Source: Auritidibacter sp. Marseille-P8566
Lineage (GTDB): Bacteria; Bacteroidota; Bacteroidia; Flavobacteriales; Flavobacteriaceae
Assembly: GCA_943325595.2 (NCBI GenBank)
Contig: CALPQA020000077.1
Coordinates: forward strand, 1-7,632
DNA: 7,632 nucleotides
Direction of reading: 5' to 3'
Shown here: positions 5,976 to 7,632 of the stretch, in pieces
How positions within the stretch are numbered: position 1 is the stretch's first letter
Layout of the letters: every line of letters begins with the position of its first letter
Notes under the pieces: model-generated
Told to the model about the DNA's origin: nothing
What the model saw: only the letters and a program-made list of their open reading frames with translations
Databases searched by the model: none
Made by a program: the position numbers and the translations under genes

Positions 5976-6377
5976 ATGAATTTCAGAAAGCAAATATGTA
6001 GTTTACTTGCGGTTTTATTGTTGGTTTCCAACGTAGGATTTGCATTTAATGTACATTATTGTGGTGACGAAATTGCTTCTGTTTCTTTAAAATCTGCATT
6101 TTCATCAAGTAATACTGAGAAGAATTGCTGTGGAATCGTTGAAAAAAAATCACATTGCTGTAAAGACAAAGTGTTTCATTTTCAAAAAAAATCAGAGACT
6201 TCTACTTTCAATGTTTTTACTTTCAATTCTGATATTCTAATTATTAATAATGATTGGAATCCAATTGCAACTACTTCAACCCCGAATTTCAAAAGAAATT
6301 CAATTACCGCTTATTCTTGTGATGCCAACGCGCCTCCGTTTTTTAAGTTGTACAGCCAATATATTTTCTACGCCTAA
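5976..6377 (+). CDS. HYC_CC_PP family small exported Cys-rich protein
   Basis: A 133-residue protein of the family named for its motifs, all present here: HYC at 27-29 (VHYCGDEIASVS), CC pairs at 51-52 (NCCG) and 61-62 (HCCKD), and PP at 120-121 in the ending NAPPFFKLYSQYIFY (118-132). An N-terminal hydrophobic stretch (about 7-24, after K5) looks like a signal sequence, so it is probably exported to the periplasm or membrane-anchored; HYC lies just after it. Seven cysteines and His27/His60 near them suggest binding of a soft metal, but the function is not established. The ATG at 5976 was chosen because it gives the complete signal sequence. The TonB-dependent receptor gene follows after 71 bp, and the family often sits beside such receptors. 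The stop codon is inside the left arm of a long hairpin (6374-6444). Confidence 0.85.
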   Translation: MNFRKQICSLLAVLLLVSNVGFAFNVHYCGDEIASVSLKSAFSSSNTEKNCCGIVEKKSHCCKDKVFHFQKKSETSTFNVFTFNSDILIINNDWNPIATTSTPNFKRNSITAYSCDANAPPFFKLYSQYIFYA

Positions 6378-6444
6378 TTTTATGTTTTTGTAAATACAAC
6401 CATACTTTTTGTGGTTTATAACAATTTAAAAACATAAAAATTAG
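6374..6444 (+). promoter_or_regulatory. Long imperfect hairpin between the HYC_CC_PP and receptor genes
   Basis: The left arm (6374-6395) and right arm (6424-6444) are inverted copies. Pairing runs as 8 bp, a 1-base bulge, 8 bp (ATGTTTTT/AAAAACAT), a 2-base bulge and 4 bp. An inner stem AACCA (6398-6402) / TGGTT (6412-6416) caps a 9-base loop. The left arm contains the TAA stop of the upstream gene, and the right arm ends 4 bases before the receptor ATG at 6449. No T-tract of terminator type follows the outer stem. It may be an attenuator, a start-site control element, a processing site or a DNA operator; the structure is seen, the role is inferred. Confidence 0.5.
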
Positions 6445-6448
6445 CAAA

Positions 6449-7632
6449 ATGCAAAAACAAATTTCAATATTTTTATTGCTGCTGTTTTGTGCTTTTAATT
6501 CCTACTCTCAAGATACTTTAAAGGAAATTAAAGTTCAAAGCACGCGTAAAAGTTTGCAAAAATCGTTAAAATTAACTGCGAATACAACACTCTTATCAAG
6601 CAAGGAATTATTAAAAGCGGCTTGTTGTAATTTGGCCGAAAGTTTTGAAACCAATCCCTCCATAGATGTCAATTTTTCGGATGCCTTGACAGGAACAAAG
6701 CAAATCAAAATGCTTGGATTAACAAGTCCGTATTTGATGATTACAGAAGAAAATATTCCTTCTGTTCGTGGCGCTTCACAAGCGTATGGATTGTCATTTA
6801 CACCTGGGACTTGGGTTGAAAGTATCCAAATCACGAAAGGCGCCGGAAGTGTCGTGAACGGCTATGAAAGTATTTCTGGTCAAATTAATACAGAATTAAT
6901 TAAGCCAATAAAAGACATTCCTTTTTTCTTGAATGCCTATGGTTCTTCGGATTCTCGCTTTGAGTTGAACACGCATTTCAACAGAAAAGTATCTGATAAA
7001 TGGGCAACAAGCTTGTTCGTTCACGGGAATACACGAGTTTCTAAAAACGATATGAACAACGATGGTTTTCTGGACAATCCATTGGCGAAACAAATCAATG
7101 TTTTGAATCGTTGGCAATATACGGATGCACAAAAAGGCTGGGTAAGTTTCATAAATTTCCGTTATATGAATGACAAAAAACAAACGGGAGAATTGAATTT
7201 TGAACCCAATCGTGACAAACTAACCACAAATTATTGGGGTTCAGAAATCAATACCGAACGCTTTGATATTTCTACAAAAATTGGCTATGTTTTTCCAGAC
7301 ATGCCGTTCCAAAGTATTGGTTTTCAAAACGCATTTAACAGTCATAATCAAGAATCGTATTTTGGGTTGAACCAATACAATATCAAACAAAAAAGCTATT
7401 ATTCGAACTTAATTTTCAATTCTATAATTGACAATACGATGCATAAATTTGCTACGGGATTGAATTTCACGTATGATAAATATGATGAATTTGTCAATGT
7501 TATAGATTTTAGTAGAGCCGATAATTCTGTCGGTGCTTTTTTTGAATATACGTATGAAAATTCCAATAATTTCAGTGTTGTTTTAGGTGGGAGAATTGAT
7601 AATCATAACCGATTAGGCACTTTTGTAACGCC
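6449..7632 (+). CDS. TonB-dependent outer-membrane receptor, N-terminal part, cut by window edge
   Basis: The frame is open from the ATG at 6449 to the right edge, about 394 residues of a protein expected to reach 600-700. A signal peptide (1-20, ending NSYS before QD) is followed at once by LKEIKVQST (24-32), a probable TonB box, and then the plug domain (about 40-155). Plug landmarks are LLKAACCNLAESFETNPSID (54-73), GTKQIKMLGL (82-91), ENIPSVRGASQAYG (101-114) and VESIQITKGAGSVVNGYESI (123-142). The remainder has alternating aromatic beta-strand patterns of the barrel. The Cys pair 59-60 is unusual for a plug. There is no carboxypeptidase-like regulatory domain before the plug. The substrate is not readable from the sequence; the adjacent HYC_CC_PP gene hints at a metal, possibly copper. 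No frameshift was found. The 3' end is outside the window. Confidence 0.92.
   Translation, partial: MQKQISIFLLLLFCAFNSYSQDTLKEIKVQSTRKSLQKSLKLTANTTLLSSKELLKAACCNLAESFETNPSIDVNFSDALTGTKQIKMLGLTSPYLMITEENIPSVRGASQAYGLSFTPGTWVESIQITKGAGSVVNGYESISGQINTELIKPIKDIPFFLNAYGSSDSRFELNTHFNRKVSDKWATSLFVHGNTRVSKNDMNNDGFLDNPLAKQINVLNRWQYTDAQKGWVSFINFRYMNDKKQTGELNFEPNRDKLTTNYWGSEINTERFDISTKIGYVFPDMPFQSIGFQNAFNSHNQESYFGLNQYNIKQKSYYSNLIFNSIIDNTMHKFATGLNFTYDKYDEFVNVIDFSRADNSVGAFFEYTYENSNNFSVVLGGRIDNHNRLGTFVT

Noticed and set aside
6404..6411. TACTTTTTG-like sequence (6403-6411) as a separate promoter for the receptor
   Set aside because: It has one base too many between TA and TTTG, and there is no TTG at suitable spacing; it also forms the hairpin loop.
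6535..7183. Two minus-strand open frames (6535-6834 and 6896-7183)
   Set aside because: Both are antisense to the TonB-dependent receptor, whose plug and barrel pattern reads continuously through them.

Overview
The window is AT-rich, densely coded DNA from the Bacteroidota, most likely Flavobacterium or a close relative. Three things suggest this. The gene families include the Flavobacteria-type exosortase XrtF with its partner protein, DUF2452 and HYC_CC_PP. Shine-Dalgarno motifs are mostly absent. Several promoters carry the Bacteroidota -7 box TAnnTTTG, two of them with a TTG at -33 spaced by 18 bp. No tRNA, rRNA, CRISPR array, transposon or phage gene was seen. No stretch over 300 bases lacks a gene.

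Layout. From 1 to about 2600 the genes are on the minus strand. In transcription order they are a GAF-domain protein of the free-methionine-sulfoxide-reductase family (2592-2137), a DUF2452 protein (1966-1526), a DUF2071/YqjF-like protein (1346-621) and the N-terminal 195 residues of an iron-sulfur photolyase/cryptochrome-related protein that runs off the left edge (587-1). A 70-bp divergent control region (2593-2662) separates these from a plus-strand half. That half holds xrtF (TTG start) overlapping its membrane partner; an ATP-cone/Mrr-type nuclease fusion followed 38 bp later by a beta-CASP metallo-beta-lactamase nuclease; then a small exported Cys-rich HYC_CC_PP protein followed by a TonB-dependent outer-membrane receptor cut by the right edge.

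How the genes may work together. XrtF and its partner should form an inner-membrane protein-sorting module whose substrates are not in the window. The ATP-cone nuclease and beta-CASP protein form a compact two-gene unit that could be a nucleotide-sensing nucleic-acid processing or defence pair; this is inference. The HYC_CC_PP protein and the receptor, which carries a Cys-Cys pair in its plug, look like a metal (perhaps copper) uptake unit. They are separated by a long imperfect hairpin that starts at the stop codon of the first gene and ends five bases before the start codon of the second. The least explained points are the ATP-cone nuclease/beta-CASP pair and that hairpin.
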